The notes: generated by a model not told the origin, from the letters alone. Positions 15,631-24,141 are shown, counted from the first letter of the stretch. The stretch is DNA of 57,266 nucleotides from Bacteroidota bacterium (GCA_023428755.1 JAEYWX010000028.1:1-57266), one strand, 5' to 3'. Numbers and translations are program-made.

Positions 15631-16179
15631 ATGAATACGATCGAGCAATATACACAGGCGGTACATCAATGCAGGGATATTTTTAAAAAGAAGACGAGTG
15701 ATTACGGCACTTCCTGGCGGGTATATCGCACCATCTCCATCGTTGATCAGATCTATATTAAAGCAAAACGTATCCGCACCATCCAGGAAAAGCAGGAACA
15801 AAAAATCGGCGATACCATTGCCTCCGAATTCAAAGGCATTTTGAACTATGCAGTAATGGGTTTGATTCAACTGGAGCTTCCTCCAAGTGAAGGTGAAGAA
15901 TTATCGGTTGAAAAAGTAATGGAATTGTACAACGATAAAATTGCAAAGGCCCAATTGCTGATGCTTGATAAGAATCATGATTATAGCGAAGCATGGCGGG
16001 AAATGAGCCAGGAAAGTTTTGTTGATCTGATGCTGGCCAAGCTGCAACGCATCCGCCAGATATTACAGAATGATGGAAAGACCTTGGTGAGCGAAGGGAT
16101 TGATGCCAATTATTACGATATCATCAACTATGCAATATTTGGTTTGATTTTGATTGAAGAAGGAACGCATAAAGGGTGA
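15631..16179 (+). CDS. DUF1599 family protein with internal duplication
   Basis: A 182-residue cytosolic protein made of two related halves. Residues 10-75 and 105-175 both contain a K-x-x-D-Y-x-x-x-W motif (KKTSDYGTSW and KNHDYSEAW), followed by a helix (SIVDQIYIKAKRIRTI and SFVDLMLAKLQRIRQIL) and a closing NYAVMGLIQLE or NYAIFGLILIE. The family is found next to folP across Bacteroidota and its function is unknown; the repeated acidic and basic residues suggest a nucleotide- or metal-binding all-alpha fold, which is inference. Confidence 0.85.
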   Translation: MNTIEQYTQAVHQCRDIFKKKTSDYGTSWRVYRTISIVDQIYIKAKRIRTIQEKQEQKIGDTIASEFKGILNYAVMGLIQLELPPSEGEELSVEKVMELYNDKIAKAQLLMLDKNHDYSEAWREMSQESFVDLMLAKLQRIRQILQNDGKTLVSEGIDANYYDIINYAIFGLILIEEGTHKG

Positions 16180-16330
16180 TGTCTGATGTAGGATGTCTGA
16201 TTTTTGATTTCAGATTTTAGATTTTAGATGGACGATTGCAGATTTGTTTGCCCGTTGCAAATTGCCCATTGCCTATTGCCAATTGGTTATTGCCTATTCA
16301 TCACAAGTATTCACTACAACAATTCACAAT
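16180..16330 (+). repeat. Spacer of short degenerate repeats (gattttaga, attgccaattg)
   Basis: The 151-nt gap between the DUF1599 and BT_3928-family genes is composed largely of near-repeats: gatgtctgatgtaggatgtctgat, agattttagattttagat and ttgcccattgcctattgccaatt. It contains no ORF of note and resembles spacers at 20950-21089 and 44930-45110. Confidence 0.5.
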
Positions 16331-17440
16331 ATGAATAAATCGCTTACACTTGCCCGCTGGTTTGTTGGTATCCTCTTTATCTTTTCCGGTTTGGTAAAGG
16401 CAAATGATCCATTGGGATTAAGTTACAAGATGCAGGAGTTTTTTGAAGCATGGCAACTGTCGGGCTTTCATGATTACACCTTAACTATGTCGGTTCTCAT
16501 GAATGCGTTCGAGATCATTGCAGGTGTGGCCGTGATAATAGGTTGGCGCATGCGTTTGTTCAGTTGGTTGTTGTTACTGCTCATTGTGTTCTTTACGTTC
16601 TTGACCGGCTATGCATGGCTGGCCACCAATCCCGATGGTACGGCCAAGTTTGCATCCTGTGGTTGTTTTGGTGATTGCATGCCACTTACACCGCAGCAAT
16701 CGTTTTTGAAAGACTTGTTATTGTTGCTATTGATCGGTTTTATTTTCAAGTATCGCAACAGTATTCAACCAATGTTCAAGAAAGAGATCATCAATGCTAT
16801 TTTTGTGTTAGATGCAGCAATACTGGCATTTGTATTTCAATGGTTCACCTTAAAGTATTTGCCGGTAGTAGATTGTTTGCCGTTTAAAAAAGGAAATAAC
16901 CTGATCGAATTACGAAAAGTACCTGCCGATGCAGTGCCTGATAAATACGAATACAAGTTCACGTATAAAAAAGATGGGAAAGAACAGGTATTTGATATGA
17001 GTAATTTGCCTGATAGTACATGGGAGTTTGTGGAACGCAAGCAAACGCTTGTTGCGAAAGGAAAAAACAATGAACCCAAGATCAAAGACTTTGATCTGAA
17101 AACAATGGATGGTGCAGATATTACATCGACTATCCTCGAACAAAGCGGTACCTATTATCTTTTGTTTGTGCAGAATTTTAATAAATTGAAAACAACAGAT
17201 CAATGGGTGAAGCAGGTAGCTGATCTTGCCAAAAAACAAAAGCTGACGCTGGTTACCAGTGTGCCGGATGTAGCGAAGGATTTCTTTGCGGCGGATATTA
17301 TTCTTGGTCAGTTAGATATTGTGACCTGTGATGTAACAGCAATTAAAACAGCTGCCCGTGCTATACCAACGCTGTATAAAATGAATGGTGCAGTAGTGGT
17401 GAAGAAATGGAGTGCAGCAAGTTTTGACCAAATTGATTAA
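16331..17440 (+). CDS. BT_3928-family membrane protein with thioredoxin-like tail
   Basis: A 369-residue protein. The N-terminal 150 residues form a DoxX/MauE-like four-helix membrane domain (LARWFVGILFIFSGLVKANDP... and a Cys pair in FASCGCFGDC); a fifth helix is near 155-180 and residues 230-369 resemble a thioredoxin-fold domain without an obvious CxxC. The start at 16331 (MNKSL) begins the first helix. Its conserved place after folP and DUF1599 and the Cys-rich membrane half suggest a role in membrane thiol or redox handling, which is inference. Confidence 0.78.
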   Translation: MNKSLTLARWFVGILFIFSGLVKANDPLGLSYKMQEFFEAWQLSGFHDYTLTMSVLMNAFEIIAGVAVIIGWRMRLFSWLLLLLIVFFTFLTGYAWLATNPDGTAKFASCGCFGDCMPLTPQQSFLKDLLLLLLIGFIFKYRNSIQPMFKKEIINAIFVLDAAILAFVFQWFTLKYLPVVDCLPFKKGNNLIELRKVPADAVPDKYEYKFTYKKDGKEQVFDMSNLPDSTWEFVERKQTLVAKGKNNEPKIKDFDLKTMDGADITSTILEQSGTYYLLFVQNFNKLKTTDQWVKQVADLAKKQKLTLVTSVPDVAKDFFAADIILGQLDIVTCDVTAIKTAARAIPTLYKMNGAVVVKKWSAASFDQID

Positions 17441-17460
17441 CTTTAAGAAAAGTAACAGTA

Positions 17461-17664
17461 ATGGAAGAAATTATTTTTGTTGTAGAAGAAAGTCCTGAAG
17501 GAGGGTTTATAGCCAAAGCGTTGGGCGTATCAATTTTTAGTGAGGCGGATACAATGGAGCAACTTCGAACCGAGGTGGTAGATGCTGTAAGATGTCATTT
17601 CGATGATGAAAAAAAGAGGATCATTCGTTTGCATATAGTGAAAGAAGAAGTGATCGCTGCATGA
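17461..17664 (+). CDS. hicB: HicB-like antitoxin
   Basis: A 67-residue protein with the partial RNase-H-like HicB fold (IFVVEESPEGGFIAKALG near the N-terminus), lacking the C-terminal DNA-binding domain seen in longer HicB proteins. Its stop overlaps the HicA start by 4 nt (ATGA). Antitoxin-first order (hicB then hicA) is the less usual order for this system. It is separated by 20 nt from the gene before it, and probably has no independent terminator in front of it. It should neutralise HicA by direct binding. Confidence 0.72.
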   Translation: MEEIIFVVEESPEGGFIAKALGVSIFSEADTMEQLRTEVVDAVRCHFDDEKKRIIRLHIVKEEVIAA

Positions 17665-17903
17665 AACTACCAAGAGATATCAGCGGACATGATCTGATCC
17701 GATACTTGAAACCCTTTGGATATGAAGTTACACGGCAGTCAGGTAGTCATATCCGATTAACTACTTTAAAAAACGGAGAACACCACATTACCATACCCAA
17801 TCATGATCCTTTGCGCATCGGAACACTTGCTTCTATTCTTGTTGATATTGCTGCACATTTTCAGCTTACAAAAGATCAATTAATCAGGGAACTGTTTAAA
17901 TAA
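17661..17903 (+). CDS. hicA: HicA mRNA-interferase toxin
   Basis: An 80-residue toxin with the double-stranded-RNA-binding-like HicA fold. The catalytic His is in GSHIRL (His30), and the family ending HHITIPNHDPLRIGTLASIL matches well. HicA cleaves mRNA when released from HicB. Together with hicB it occupies the interval between the BT_3928-family gene and the permease; the permease follows after 7 nt, so translation may be coupled. Confidence 0.88.
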   Translation: MKLPRDISGHDLIRYLKPFGYEVTRQSGSHIRLTTLKNGEHHITIPNHDPLRIGTLASILVDIAAHFQLTKDQLIRELFK

Positions 17904-17910
17904 TCAGTAT

Positions 17911-18960
17911 TTGTATTCTTACTTTCTTCGTAAAATCTTCTATGGCCTGCTCGTTTTAATGGGTGTGGTAACCGTTGTATTCTGGATGTTCCAGGGCTTT
18001 GGTGATCCTGCACGTTTGGTGATGGGACAAACCGGCGACAGTGCCACTATCGCCAATATCAAAAAAGAATTGTATCTCGATCAACCGAAGTGGAAACAAT
18101 TTCTGTTGTATGTAAATGATGTATCGCCTATTGCAGTCCATAATAAAGAAGAGATCGAAAAAAAACAACTGCGGGGGTTTTTTATTGGTGCTGAAAAGAA
18201 ACTGGCGATCAAACTTCCTTATTTACGCCGCAGTTATCAAACAAAAAAACAAGTAGGCGAATTGTTGATGGAAGCATTGCCGGGTACCATCATGTTGGCT
18301 GCAGCAGCGATGCTGCTGGCAACCATACTCGGCATTTTCCTGGGAGTAGTGGCTGCAGTAAAAAAAGATACCTGGATGGATACCTCTGCCGTATTTGCAA
18401 GCATCATTGGAATATCAGCACCATCTTTTTTTATGGGCATTGTGATAGCGTATGCCTTTGGTTTTCTGCTGAGCAGTTACACCGGGTTGTCAATGACAGG
18501 AAGCTGGTTTGATATTGATTTAGAAACAGGTGAGCATTATTACACATTGCAAAATCTCATCTTACCTGCCGTAACCTTGGGTATTCGTCCGTTAGCTATC
18601 ATTACACAGCTTACACGCAGTTCCATGCTGGATGTACTCAACCAGGATTATGTGCGTACAGCGTATGCAAAAGGATTAAGCCGGCGAACAGTGATCTGGA
18701 AACATGCGTTGCGAAATGCATTGAACCCTGTTATTACAGCCGTTACAGGTTGGTTTGCTGAATTACTGGCCGGTGCTTTTTTTGTAGAATATATTTTCGG
18801 ATGGAAAGGGATTGGGAAAGTAACGGTAGAGGCATTGGAGAAACTGGATTATCCTGTTGTGATGGGAAGTGTGTTACTCAGTGCTTTTATTTTTGTATTG
18901 ATCAATATGCTGGCCGATGTATTGTATGCAGTGGTTGATCCGAGAGTGAGAGTGGGATGA
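17911..18960 (+). CDS. Peptide-type ABC transporter permease (TTG start)
   Basis: A 349-residue inner-membrane permease of the DppB/OppB type with a first helix at about 9-28, a large periplasmic segment (30-105), and five further helices (about 115-345). The cytoplasmic coupling loop contains GLSRRTVIWKHALRNALNP, as in the family. The reading frame opens with TTG at 17911 (read as Met-Tyr-Ser-Tyr-Phe-Leu-Arg-Lys), because the family N-terminus begins there and no ATG is in frame upstream; the next ATG at 17959 would cut into the first helix. No ATPase or binding-protein gene is adjacent. Confidence 0.85.
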   Translation: MYSYFLRKIFYGLLVLMGVVTVVFWMFQGFGDPARLVMGQTGDSATIANIKKELYLDQPKWKQFLLYVNDVSPIAVHNKEEIEKKQLRGFFIGAEKKLAIKLPYLRRSYQTKKQVGELLMEALPGTIMLAAAAMLLATILGIFLGVVAAVKKDTWMDTSAVFASIIGISAPSFFMGIVIAYAFGFLLSSYTGLSMTGSWFDIDLETGEHYYTLQNLILPAVTLGIRPLAIITQLTRSSMLDVLNQDYVRTAYAKGLSRRTVIWKHALRNALNPVITAVTGWFAELLAGAFFVEYIFGWKGIGKVTVEALEKLDYPVVMGSVLLSAFIFVLINMLADVLYAVVDPRVRVG

Positions 18961-19038
18961 TGTTATGTACGATGTTAGATGTACGGTGTACGGCTCTTGT
19001 CTGACGGATATAGAAAATCAAACTCAAACCAAATCAAT

Positions 19039-20055
19039 ATGCGATTGCTATTTTTCTTTTCATTTGCGTTGCTGCTTTTTTCCTGCCAGGAAAAATCAAC
19101 TGTTCCAACGGTGGCAGATTATTTTAATTACGGCGACAGTGGTGTGCAAACGGCCGGTGTGCGTATGATACCCATCAAAACTCCTGTTAGCGAATTTAAA
19201 GTATGGACCAAACGTTTTGGCAACAATCCTCGCATCAAAGTTTTGCTGTTGCATGGTGGTCCGGCCATGACACACGAGTACATGGAATGTTTTGAAAGTT
19301 TTTTTCCAAAAGAGGGTTTTGAATTTTATGAATACGATCAGCTTGGTTCATATTACAGCGATCAACCAACCGATAGCAGTTTGTGGACAACCGAACGTTT
19401 TGTGGAAGAAGTAGAACAGGTGCGCCAGGCAATTGGTGCCGACAGCAGTAATTTTTATGTGCTTGGTAATTCATGGGGTGGTATTTTGGGAATGGAATAT
19501 GCACTCAAGTATCAACAGCATTTGAAAGGGTTGCTGGTGGCCAATATGATGGCGAGTGCACCGGAGTATGGGAAATACGCACAGGAAGTTTTGTCGAAGC
19601 AAATGGATCCGGCTGTACTTGCAGAGATCAGGGCCATTGAAGCGAAGAAAGATTTTTCGAATCCACGTTACATGGAATTACTGCTTCCGAATTTTTACAA
19701 GCAACATTTGTGCAGGTTGGAAGAATGGCCGGATGGTTTCAATCGCACCATGAAGCATGCAAATGGTACAGTTTACACCCTCATGCAGGGGCCGAGTGAA
19801 TTTGGTATCAGCGGACGACTGGCAACATGGGATATTAAAGCACGATTGAAAGAAATAAAAGTACCAACCCTCATGATCGGAGCAAAGCATGATACAATGG
19901 ATCCCGCAGCAATGGAGGAGCAAAGCAAGCTGGTACAAAAGGGACGCTATTTATATTGCCCCAACGGAAGCCATTTGGCAATGTGGGACGATCAACAGGT
20001 ATTTATGAACGGCGTTATTCAGTTTATAAAGGATGTTGATCAGGGTGTGTTCTGA
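19039..20055 (+). CDS. Proline-iminopeptidase-like alpha/beta-hydrolase lipoprotein
   Basis: A 338-residue protein with a lipoprotein signal (lipobox LLFSC, Cys16) and an alpha/beta-hydrolase core. HGGPA at 72-76 forms the oxyanion site, the nucleophile is Ser145 in GNSWGG, the acid is probably in GAKHDTMDP and the His is in GSHLAMWDD. The pattern matches S33-type proline iminopeptidases, which release N-terminal Pro or act on peptides and esters. It is likely anchored on the membrane and acts outside the cytosol. The start at 19039 is set by the signal peptide. Confidence 0.85.
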   Translation: MRLLFFFSFALLLFSCQEKSTVPTVADYFNYGDSGVQTAGVRMIPIKTPVSEFKVWTKRFGNNPRIKVLLLHGGPAMTHEYMECFESFFPKEGFEFYEYDQLGSYYSDQPTDSSLWTTERFVEEVEQVRQAIGADSSNFYVLGNSWGGILGMEYALKYQQHLKGLLVANMMASAPEYGKYAQEVLSKQMDPAVLAEIRAIEAKKDFSNPRYMELLLPNFYKQHLCRLEEWPDGFNRTMKHANGTVYTLMQGPSEFGISGRLATWDIKARLKEIKVPTLMIGAKHDTMDPAAMEEQSKLVQKGRYLYCPNGSHLAMWDDQQVFMNGVIQFIKDVDQGVF

Positions 20056-20079
20056 TGATTGTTTCAATGTATATAAATC

Positions 20080-20107
20080 AAGAGCTGCCTGGAAAGGTAG
20101 CTCTTTT
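20080..20107 (+). terminator. Terminator after hydrolase gene
   Basis: AAGAGCTGCCT (20080-20090) and AGGTAGCTCTT (20095-20105) pair with a single G-T type mismatch and a 4-nt loop, followed by TTTT. Confidence 0.75.
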
Positions 20108-20154
20108 AACGATTAACAGCTGACCGATTGCACAGCCAGTATTTTTATGTGGAC

Positions 20155-20535
20155 TTACATCCATTTTGTGAGATAGAGTTTGAACTCATCTCTTAAGTCG
20201 TTGATCACTTTTTCGAATACATCAAAGTCGTCTTTTACTTTTCCGTGTTCAAGTATTTGTTGGGTTTCAATTCTGCCGCCATGGTCTTTTGCATCAAGCA
20301 TGGCTTTGTGCACATGCTCGTTGATGTTGTGCTGCAGTTCGTCGATCGTGTTACGCTGAATGATAAATTGATTTTGAAAATGTTCAACACCTTTCAGGGC
20401 ATCCATGCCTGTGTTTTTTGTTGCTATCTCAGCCAGTTGTTTTTCCAGAATGTCGAGTTCATTGTCGTAAAAGTCAAGTGCTTTCAACCATTCTTGGTGC
20501 TCGGTGCTGAGTTGCGGAACTGAAGTATAGCTCAT
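20155..20535 (-). CDS. Coiled-coil protein of unknown function
   Basis: A 126-residue soluble protein that I do not recognise. Nearly all of it is predicted helical with long charged segments (for example EWLKALDFYDNELDILEKQL and KVKDDFDVFEKVINDLRDEF) consistent with a dimeric coiled coil; no signal peptide or membrane segment. It stands alone, preceded by a 130-nt spacer before the DUF721 gene. Confidence 0.65.
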   Translation of the reverse strand: MSYTSVPQLSTEHQEWLKALDFYDNELDILEKQLAEIATKNTGMDALKGVEHFQNQFIIQRNTIDELQHNINEHVHKAMLDAKDHGGRIETQQILEHGKVKDDFDVFEKVINDLRDEFKLYLTKWM

Positions 20536-20667
20536 GGGATTTCGTTTTAATTGTTTCTGTTTGTTGTTGACAGTTTCAAAGTTTCGTTAGAACAGACAAT
20601 TAAAAAATGATGGGAGTCAGCAGAAAAGATGAGAGTTTTCAGGAAGAATGGGCCGACCTATTGAACG

Positions 20668-20949
20668 TTACTTTATAATCACTTCTTTTACCGCATGTTC
20701 TTCAAATAATTCGTTGATGCGGTTGCGGATCTTTTCTTTTTGAAACAGCAGTTCCTGTTTCAGCGGAGCTACGCTGGTAGTAATGATGAGTTGCTGGTTG
20801 ATGAGTTTAATATCATCGGTGTATTTGGCAATGGTGGTGCCCATCAGTTCGGCCCACACATCTTTGATCTCCAAAGCACGTACCCGTTGCTTGAGTTTGC
20901 TCTGGCTCAAAAACTGTTGAATTGCCTCTTGTAAACTCATTTCGCCCAT
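20668..20949 (-). CDS. DUF721 (DciA-like) protein
   Basis: A 93-residue protein with the DUF721 motif (KDVWAELMGTTIAKYTD near the middle). Genes of this type lie beside recF or dnaA in many bacteria and members were shown to act as helicase-loading factors (DciA). The start could be 20949 (MGEM) or 20940 (MSLQ); a longer frame to 21051 runs into repeat-derived sequence and is rejected. Located 140 nt downstream of recF in the same direction. Confidence 0.7.
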   Translation of the reverse strand: MGEMSLQEAIQQFLSQSKLKQRVRALEIKDVWAELMGTTIAKYTDDIKLINQQLIITTSVAPLKQELLFQKEKIRNRINELFEEHAVKEVIIK

Positions 20950-21089
20950 GCTGCGAAGGTAATAGAAATTGGTGAGTGGTGAGAAGTGAATGGGCAATTG
21001 GCAATGGTCAATAGGCAAAAAATGAAGGTACTTATTACCGTTGTTCTTCACAATTTGCGTATTGCAAATTGTCTATTGCCAATTTTTTT
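20950..21089. repeat. Spacer of short repeats forming a loose inverted repeat
   Basis: Between recF and the DUF721 gene, gggcaattggcaatggtcaa near 20991-21010 is roughly inverted in tgcaaattgtctattgccaa near 21063-21082. The words attggcaat, ggtgagtggtgag and ttgcgtattgc recur in other spacers of the window. An open frame crosses it but its translation is low-complexity. Confidence 0.5.
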
Positions 21090-22175
21090 CTATGAAAGTT
21101 CGATCAACTGTACCTTTTTACCCAAGGCTTCAAATGCAGTTGTAATACGGTTAGGATGCGGGTCAGTGAGGAATACCTGTCCGCCAAATTGTGTACACAC
21201 ATAGTCGAGTAAGTTGTGCATCCTGCTGTCGTCTAATTTTTCAAAAACATCATCCAGCAATAAAAGCGGCGCAACGCCTTTGTGTTGTTTCAACTCTTCC
21301 GCTTCAGCCAGTTTCAAACTGAATAGCAGACTTTTCCGTTGCCCCTGCGAAGCGGTTTGTTTAAATGGTTCACCGTTCAATTCAAAGAGGAGATCATCTT
21401 TGTGAATACCGGTGGAAGTGCGCTGGAGTACATGATCTTTCTCCCTGTTTTGTAAAAGCAATTGTTCAAACGGTTGTTGCAGTAACTGACTTTCGTATGT
21501 TACCGAAACCGGCTCAGCTTTACCAGCAATGGTTTGATAAAAACGGATCACCTGTTCTTGAAATTCCGGCAGAAACAGTTTTCGTTGTGCGTGGATGGCA
21601 TTGCCTGCAGTATGCAACTGTTCGTCAAGCACATCCAGCAACGCATTGTTTCTTGTTTGAGTTTGTGCACATGATTTCAAAAAGCTGTTCCGCTGCTGTA
21701 ACACTTTTGTATAAGTGATGAGTTGTTGCAGATACGCTGCATCCATTTGAGAGAGAAGTGTGTCCAGGAATTTACGACGTTCTTCGCTGCCGCCAATAAT
21801 TAATTCAACATCATCGGGTGCAATTACCACGCAGGGATATTTGCCGATATGCTGCGAAAATTTTTCATACGCCGCACCATTGCAACTCACTTCTTTTTTT
21901 CCTGTCTCCCGTAATACAATGTTTACAGGTACATCCTGCTCGCCATCGTTCAGCAAGCCTTCCACACGAAAACCCGCAACACCATGCTGTACATTATTGG
22001 CATCGGCCGTATTAAAATAACTTTTGGTAAAGCAGAGATAATGAATAGCGTCGAGTAAATTGGTTTTACCAATGCCGTTTGCACCTGTAATGGCAACAAT
22101 GGGCGCATCAAACGTAAACCGTTGATGGCTGTAGTTTTTAAACTGCGTAAGTGCGATCGATTTCAGGAACAGCAT
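21090..22175 (-). CDS. recF: DNA repair and recombination ATPase RecF
   Basis: A 361-residue SMC-like ATPase that loads RecA at gapped DNA. Walker A is GANGIGKT (31-38), the ABC-type signature appears as SQGQRKSLLFSLKLAE and Walker B as LLLLDDVFEKLD. The start at 22175 (MLFLKSIALTQFKNY) gives the usual RecF N-terminus; the upstream ATG at 22202 adds nine residues. It is followed on the same strand by DUF721 and is divergent from the amphipathic repeat protein. Confidence 0.95.
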   Translation of the reverse strand: MLFLKSIALTQFKNYSHQRFTFDAPIVAITGANGIGKTNLLDAIHYLCFTKSYFNTADANNVQHGVAGFRVEGLLNDGEQDVPVNIVLRETGKKEVSCNGAAYEKFSQHIGKYPCVVIAPDDVELIIGGSEERRKFLDTLLSQMDAAYLQQLITYTKVLQQRNSFLKSCAQTQTRNNALLDVLDEQLHTAGNAIHAQRKLFLPEFQEQVIRFYQTIAGKAEPVSVTYESQLLQQPFEQLLLQNREKDHVLQRTSTGIHKDDLLFELNGEPFKQTASQGQRKSLLFSLKLAEAEELKQHKGVAPLLLLDDVFEKLDDSRMHNLLDYVCTQFGGQVFLTDPHPNRITTAFEALGKKVQLIELS

Positions 22176-22341
22176 CGGCTGCAAGATAAGAAGCGGATGC
22201 ATGCAATGTTTCGTTGCAACGGATGTTTTAACCGGTTAACCAAGGTTGGATGGTAAAAGGATAACAAAAAGCTTACCTCACATACAGGTTTATTGTTGTA
22301 CCTTGTTACACACTTATTTTTTAACAATAAAACTTACAACA

Positions 22342-22632
22342 ATGGAAGAGAACAAAAGCACCCAGGCAACTGATGCCGAAAAGCAAAGCTGGACCGACAA
22401 AGCACAGGATACCTTGCAGGATCTGAAAGCAAAAGCTTCTGAATATGCAGATAAAGCAGAAGATAAACTGGAAGAACTGAAAGACAAAGCCGAAGATAAA
22501 TTTGAAGAGTTCAAAGACAAGGCCGAAGATGTAGTGGATGATCTGAAAGAAAAAGCATCGGGACTTTGGGATAAAGTAAAAGACAAATTTGACGGCAGTG
22601 ATGAACCTGCGAAAAAAAATCCGGACGTATAA
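22342..22632 (+). CDS. Amphipathic 11-mer repeat protein (LEA/YtxH-like)
   Basis: A 96-residue hydrophilic protein composed of tandem 11-residue units of the form KAEDKLEELKD / KAEDKFEEFKD / KAEDVVDDLKE (about 43-75), with a Q/T-rich N-terminus and a basic tail. The pattern makes an amphipathic helix as in group 3 LEA proteins and plasma apolipoproteins; some proteins with such sequence are annotated as YtxH-like or stress proteins. No signal or membrane segment is seen. Start at 22342; earlier ATG is not favoured. Likely cytosolic, possibly binding membranes or protecting proteins under stress (inference). Confidence 0.7.
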   Translation: MEENKSTQATDAEKQSWTDKAQDTLQDLKAKASEYADKAEDKLEELKDKAEDKFEEFKDKAEDVVDDLKEKASGLWDKVKDKFDGSDEPAKKNPDV

Positions 22633-22640
22633 CATTCCAC

Positions 22641-22668
22641 AGGCTGCAACACATTGCAGCCTTTTTTC
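22641..22668 (+). terminator. Terminator after amphipathic repeat protein
   Basis: AGGCTGCAA (22641-22649) and TTGCAGCCT (22654-22662) pair perfectly with a 4-nt loop, followed by TTTTTCTTT. Confidence 0.88.
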
Positions 22669-22680
22669 TTTCTTTGCGGT

Positions 22681-23274
22681 ATGCACGATCTTTTTTTGCA
22701 ATACGATCTTTCGGCAATTGAAACCCGGTTATGGGAATTGTTACATGAATCGGTTCAATCGTTCAAAGCGCCTTTTCATACCGGAGTAATTGCTACCCTT
22801 CATGAACAGCAACCCGAAGTGCGTACCGTTGTACTACGACATGCTGATGCTGTTCAAAAGAAATTGTTTTTTCATACCGACATACGTTCACCCAAAGTGC
22901 AGCAGTTGCAAATGCATCCGCAGATCAGCTGGTTGTTTTATGATAAAGATATCCGCATGCAACTGCGGCTGACCGGTACTGCCATACTGCATGCCGATGA
23001 TGAAGTAGCCAATGATGCATGGGAACAATCGAGACTTTCCAGCCGGTTAACCTACACTACTTCATCCGCATCCGGAACTGTGCTTGTAACTCCCGAACTC
23101 ATAAATTTGAATCAACAGGAGGTACCTGCAGAACTGATCGATATTGCGTGGAAAAATTTTTGTGTGGTAGAAACAACGATTCATCAACTCGATTGGGTGT
23201 TTCTGCATCACTCCGGAAACCGGCGGGCATTGTTTGACTACATTACAAACCAATTTCAATGGATACAGGTATGA
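22681..23274 (+). CDS. Pyridoxamine 5'-phosphate oxidase-family flavoprotein
   Basis: A 197-residue protein of the PNPOx-like split-barrel fold, which binds FMN. The N-terminal pattern (PFHTGVIATLHEQQPEVRTVVLRH) and RSPKVQQLQMHPQISWLFYDK with RMQLRLTGTA match general stress or heme-handling members rather than PdxH itself. The start at 22681 (MHDLFLQY) fits the family; the longer frame overlaps the terminator. It overlaps the next gene by 4 nt, suggesting a two-gene unit. Confidence 0.82.
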   Translation: MHDLFLQYDLSAIETRLWELLHESVQSFKAPFHTGVIATLHEQQPEVRTVVLRHADAVQKKLFFHTDIRSPKVQQLQMHPQISWLFYDKDIRMQLRLTGTAILHADDEVANDAWEQSRLSSRLTYTTSSASGTVLVTPELINLNQQEVPAELIDIAWKNFCVVETTIHQLDWVFLHHSGNRRALFDYITNQFQWIQV

Positions 23275-23774
23275 GTTCGCTTGGTATTGATTTTATTAAC
23301 GAGTTAAAGCTGCAGCCGCATCCCGAAGGTGGCTATTACAGTCGCACATACGAAAGTGCTGAAATGATTCCGGCAGATGCATTGCCTGATCGGTTTGGCG
23401 CAGACAGAAGAATATCCACTGCTATTTATTTTTTGCTGGAAGGAACTGAGTATTCGGCCTTTCACCGCATCAAAAGCGATGAGCTCTGGCACTTTTATGC
23501 AGGTGAAGGATTGCATATTCATGTGATTCATCCTGATGGTAGAGGAGAAGTATTGTTGTTAGGAAATGATCTTGCAAACGGGTATCGTTTTCAGCAATTG
23601 GTAAAAGCCGGTTGCTGGTTTACTTCAAGGCCTGCAACAACAAACAGCTTTGCATTAGTGGTCTGCACTGTTGCTCCTGGCTTTGATTTTGCTGATTTTG
23701 AAATGGCGAAGAAGGAGCAGTTACTGAACGAATTTCCGCAGCATAAAGAATGGATCGAACAGTTGTGCAGATGA
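23271..23774 (+). CDS. Cupin-fold DUF985 protein
   Basis: A 167-residue cupin. The conserved blocks HPEGGYYSRTY (N-terminus), YFLLEGTEYSAFHRIKSDELWHFYAG and LVVCTVAPGFDFADFEMA are characteristic of the DUF985 family. Its start is set at 23271 so that ATGA overlaps the stop of the PNPOx-family gene; an ATG at 23259 is also possible. Cupins bind a metal or small ligand; the substrate is unknown. Confidence 0.85.
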   Translation: MSSLGIDFINELKLQPHPEGGYYSRTYESAEMIPADALPDRFGADRRISTAIYFLLEGTEYSAFHRIKSDELWHFYAGEGLHIHVIHPDGRGEVLLLGNDLANGYRFQQLVKAGCWFTSRPATTNSFALVVCTVAPGFDFADFEMAKKEQLLNEFPQHKEWIEQLCR

Positions 23775-23784
23775 ATAGGATTCA

Positions 23785-24141
23785 TCAACCATTTTTCATC
23801 TTATAAATCACCAAAAACGCTAGCACAATTAACACAAGGATCAAAAACGTAGTAACAATGAGCAACGATTGATTGGGCAGAGGTTTTTGTTTTCGTTTGC
23901 GGCGTTGCTGTTGTAATTGTGTTGCCAGTTGTTTATTGAGATCGGCTACTGCATGCTTCATTTTTCCCTGATCGGCCATACGCAAGCCTTCTTCAGCATC
24001 ACTCATCATTTCCGATGCGGCCAGGCGTCGTTCCACCGCATTGCGTTCTTCGGGCGTAAGATTGCCCTGCAGGTAATGAAGTAACTCCTGTTCGGTGAGG
24101 TCGTCCCGCTCGTTCAATATGTCGAGTAACTTATCGCTCAT
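23785..24141 (-). CDS. Putative anti-sigma factor, membrane-anchored
   Basis: A 118-residue protein with a cytosolic N-terminal half (helical, LTEQELLHYLQGNLTPEERNA), a basic stretch (QQRRKRKQK) and one transmembrane helix near 91-112. It starts 11 nt inside the end of the ECF sigma gene, the typical arrangement of sigma/anti-sigma pairs. It lacks the HxxxCxxC zinc motif of classical ZAS anti-sigma factors. The role is inferred from position and topology. Confidence 0.6.
   Translation of the reverse strand: MSDKLLDILNERDDLTEQELLHYLQGNLTPEERNAVERRLAASEMMSDAEEGLRMADQGKMKHAVADLNKQLATQLQQQRRKRKQKPLPNQSLLIVTTFLILVLIVLAFLVIYKMKNG

Noticed and set aside
15556..15870. N-terminal extension of folP to 15870
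   Set aside because: The extra 105 residues overlap the DUF1599 gene and its promoter and are unlike DHPS.
17461..17903. hicBA as part of a prophage or integrative element
   Set aside because: No integrase, phage structural gene or att site nearby; it looks like a small isolated module.
22314..22717. Several long minus-strand frames opposite the 11-mer repeat protein
   Set aside because: They mirror the repetitive codons of the plus-strand gene and have low-complexity (Phe/Ser) translations.
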